Positions 59,100 to 60,565 of a stretch of 60,565 nt of DNA are shown here, piece after piece; the first letter of the stretch is position 1, and each line of letters begins with the position of its first letter. The stretch spans positions 1 to 60,565 of the forward strand of contig REGQ01000034.1 of the NCBI GenBank assembly GCA_004134985.1, given 5' to 3'. The notes under the pieces are model-generated. The model was not told where the DNA came from. It did no database searches and saw only the letters and a list, made by a program, of their open reading frames with translations. Source of the DNA: Paenibacillaceae bacterium (GTDB lineage Bacteria > Bacillota > Bacilli > Paenibacillales > Paenibacillaceae). Position numbers and translations under genes: made by a program.

Positions 59100-59789
59100 T
59101 TACTCTGCACTCAGCATAAGCTGCTCCAATTGCAGTGGCTCAATGTATTCGCCATTCTTGTACGCCCTCATATTGCCGCCGGATATTTCATCAATCAGCA
59201 CAATTTGCTTCTCATCGCCCACTCTGCCAAATTCCAGCTTGATATCATAAAGCTCGATTCCTTTGCGGGCGAGCTCCGTTTTGATCACCTGGCTAATCTG
59301 CTGCGTCAGCTCCTTGAGCACTTGATACTCCTCATGAGTCAGCACGCCGAGCATAGCAAGCGCATCTTCACTGATCGGCGGGTCCTGGCGACCGTCGTCT
59401 TTCAGTGTTACTTCCACAAAAGCATCCAACGGTTGTCCTTCCTGAGCGTACAATCCATAGCGGCGCAGGAAACTGCCCACCGCTTTAAAACGGCAGATGA
59501 CTTCCAATCCGCTGCCGAATACGGTTGCGGGCTTCACAGTCATCGTCGCTTCTTCAATATTGGCATCAACATAATGCGTTGGAATGCCAGCCGCCTGCAG
59601 CCGTTCAAAGAAAAATTTGGTCAGGCTCAGACCTGCGCGGCCCGCCCCTTCCAGCACAAGCCCAACAGTGTTGGCGCCTGGATCAAACACACCGTTTTCT
59701 CCGGTTACTTCGTCTTTGAATTTCAACAAGTAATTGCCGTTGTCCAGCGCGAATACGTCTTTTGTTTTACCTGAATACGTCAGCTTCAT
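59100..59789 (-). CDS. purC: SAICAR synthetase
   Basis: A 229-residue purine-synthesis enzyme joining aspartate to CAIR with ATP. The ATG at 59789 follows GAGGTGA. Motifs: KLTYSGKTKDVFALDNGNYL, FKAVGSFLRRYGLYAQEGQP and LYDIKLEFGRVGDEKQIVLI, DEISGGNMRAYKNGEYIEP. Bacillus usually keeps purC inside the pur operon; here it stands apart after a HEAT-like gene, 51 bases away, so a second purC in the pur operon is possible. Confidence 0.9.
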   Translation of the reverse strand: MKLTYSGKTKDVFALDNGNYLLKFKDEVTGENGVFDPGANTVGLVLEGAGRAGLSLTKFFFERLQAAGIPTHYVDANIEEATMTVKPATVFGSGLEVICRFKAVGSFLRRYGLYAQEGQPLDAFVEVTLKDDGRQDPPISEDALAMLGVLTHEEYQVLKELTQQISQVIKTELARKGIELYDIKLEFGRVGDEKQIVLIDEISGGNMRAYKNGEYIEPLQLEQLMLSAE

Positions 59790-59840
59790 TAATCGTGTCA
59801 CCTCTATGTATAATGGGTAGTAATGGAATGATGGGAGAAG

Positions 59841-60314
59841 TTAGCCGTTTGTTCGCCGCTGCCCTAATGATGACCATGTGCTCTCCAGCCATGTATCAAA
59901 CGCATCGGCCTTATCGCCTTCGTACGTATCATAAATATCGATTCGTGTTTTTTGCAGCTTTTGCTTAAAATCCTCGTAGGAATGATCTGCAGGCAGGCTT
60001 TTTTTGATTCTTAGCAAAATTTTGGAGACCCCTTTGAACAGTTCGCCTTTGCGCCGCGCAGGCTGCTGAACATCGGCGCCCAGTTGTCTCAGCTTTTGAT
60101 AAGCGGCCTGCTGTACGCTGTATACCAAATCACTGCTCATGGCATGCGAAAGCACATTAATGGACTGTGCAGTATCCTCCCACTGCCCCAGCTTTTCAAT
60201 CGCCTCCAGCCGCTCCCGCCAATTCGATGTGCGATTGATCGATTTTTTTAATGAATCGAAGCTTTCCGGCGCTTCTTGCTCAACTTGCTCAATATCCTCA
60301 TTATGCGTGTTCAT
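59841..60314 (-). CDS. HEAT-like repeat protein
   Basis: A 157-residue all-helical protein. WRERLEAIEKLGQWEDTAQS, VLSHAMSSDLVYSVQQAAYQ and KLRQLGADVQ form one to two HEAT-like repeats; a basic middle (KGVSKILLRIKKSLP) and a C-terminal IYDTYEGDKADAFDTWLEST helix follow. Such proteins bind partner proteins. AAAGGGA lies nine bases before the ATG. It precedes purC on the same strand. The partner is unknown. Confidence 0.65.
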   Translation of the reverse strand: MNTHNEDIEQVEQEAPESFDSLKKSINRTSNWRERLEAIEKLGQWEDTAQSINVLSHAMSSDLVYSVQQAAYQKLRQLGADVQQPARRKGELFKGVSKILLRIKKSLPADHSYEDFKQKLQKTRIDIYDTYEGDKADAFDTWLESTWSSLGQRRTNG

Positions 60315-60565
60315 ACCTAACCATCCCTTTCAACTGGATCACCAGTGCCATTCTTGTCCTTGCATCTCATTGATTATACCACTCATTGATGCAAATAAGT
60401 AAATACAAACGTAAAGGGGCTTCGCCGTCTCGCCGTCCGTGCTGGCGGTGCTGTCTATTTCGCGGGTGTCCGTTGTGATCTTCTTGCGCTAACGCTTGCC
60501 ACAGCTATGCTTGCTACACAACGCTTCAAGAAATTTACAGGAGGAAGCGGTAGTTCTCGAAGACG
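60315..60565. other. No gene seen at the right edge
   Basis: AT-rich DNA upstream of the HEAT-like gene, probably with its promoter, then GC-rich sequence from 60415 to the end with no supported ORF. Confidence 0.4.

Noticed and set aside
59790-59840. Purine riboswitch before purC
   Set aside because: Only 51 bases separate purC from the previous gene, too few for the aptamer plus expression platform.

Overview
The window looks like chromosomal DNA of a spore-forming Bacillota, most probably Paenibacillus. It has an alpha/beta-type small acid-soluble spore protein, several carbohydrate ABC transporters paired with YesM/YesN-type two-component regulators, glycoside hydrolases of families GH130, GH105 and GH2, strong AGGAGG-type ribosome binding sites and some TTG starts. 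No rRNA, tRNA, CRISPR array or phage block was seen.

Layout. 0.4-5.5 kb: an AT-rich run of small accessory genes, all on the minus strand (a decayed ORF, a DUF2268 protease with a TipAS-type MerR regulator, a TetR regulator with a small Cys-rich protein, a DUF1579 protein, a broken IS1595-type transposase). Each unit is followed at its 3' end by a hairpin element with the R''-L''...L'-R' layout of an integron attC site. I read this as a candidate integron-like cassette array without an integrase in view. 5.7-13.5 kb: beta-mannoside phosphorylase, sugar ABC importer and YesM/YesN pair. 13.7-15.7 kb: an AraC regulator reading in frame into a siderophore-binding lipoprotein that has its own internal promoter, Fur box and RBS. 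15.8-21.8 kb (minus): an oligosaccharide ABC importer, a GH105 unsaturated-uronyl hydrolase and a YesN-type regulator, with a cre-like site at the promoter. 22.0-29.6 kb: a DinB protein, a three-gene SMC/kleisin/kite operon of the MukBEF/Mks/Wadjet kind without a JetD nuclease, and a divergent double P-loop ATPase. 29.7-31.5 kb: a dispersed repeat, an AT-rich lipoprotein gene and relics of ISL3- and IS1380-type transposases. 31.6-38.8 kb: chorismate synthase, DinG-type helicase, a stalk-domain protein, TetR, an ECF-like sigma factor and a ClpP paralogue. 39-41.7 kb: a lipoprotein, then tandem-repeat intergenic DNA. 40.8-47.2 kb (minus): a Ugp-like glycerol-phosphate importer with a phosphodiesterase, headed by glpP and a leader terminator. 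47.8-52.3 kb: a HAD phosphatase, a ribbon-helix-helix protein and two tandem MutS-like ATPases. 52.3-60.3 kb: HtpG, a SASP, an ATP-dependent DNA ligase-like protein, a GH2 enzyme with its likely regulator, a small hypothetical, PurC and a HEAT-like protein.

Two themes cross the window. First, nutrient capture: three sugar or phosphodiester uptake loci, each with its own local regulation (YesM/YesN, an orphan YesN plus cre, GlpP antitermination). Second, repeat growth: at least five conserved proteins carry in-frame low-complexity insertions, and several intergenic regions hold tandem arrays or evenly spaced palindromes. All functions are read from sequence by eye; no database search was run.
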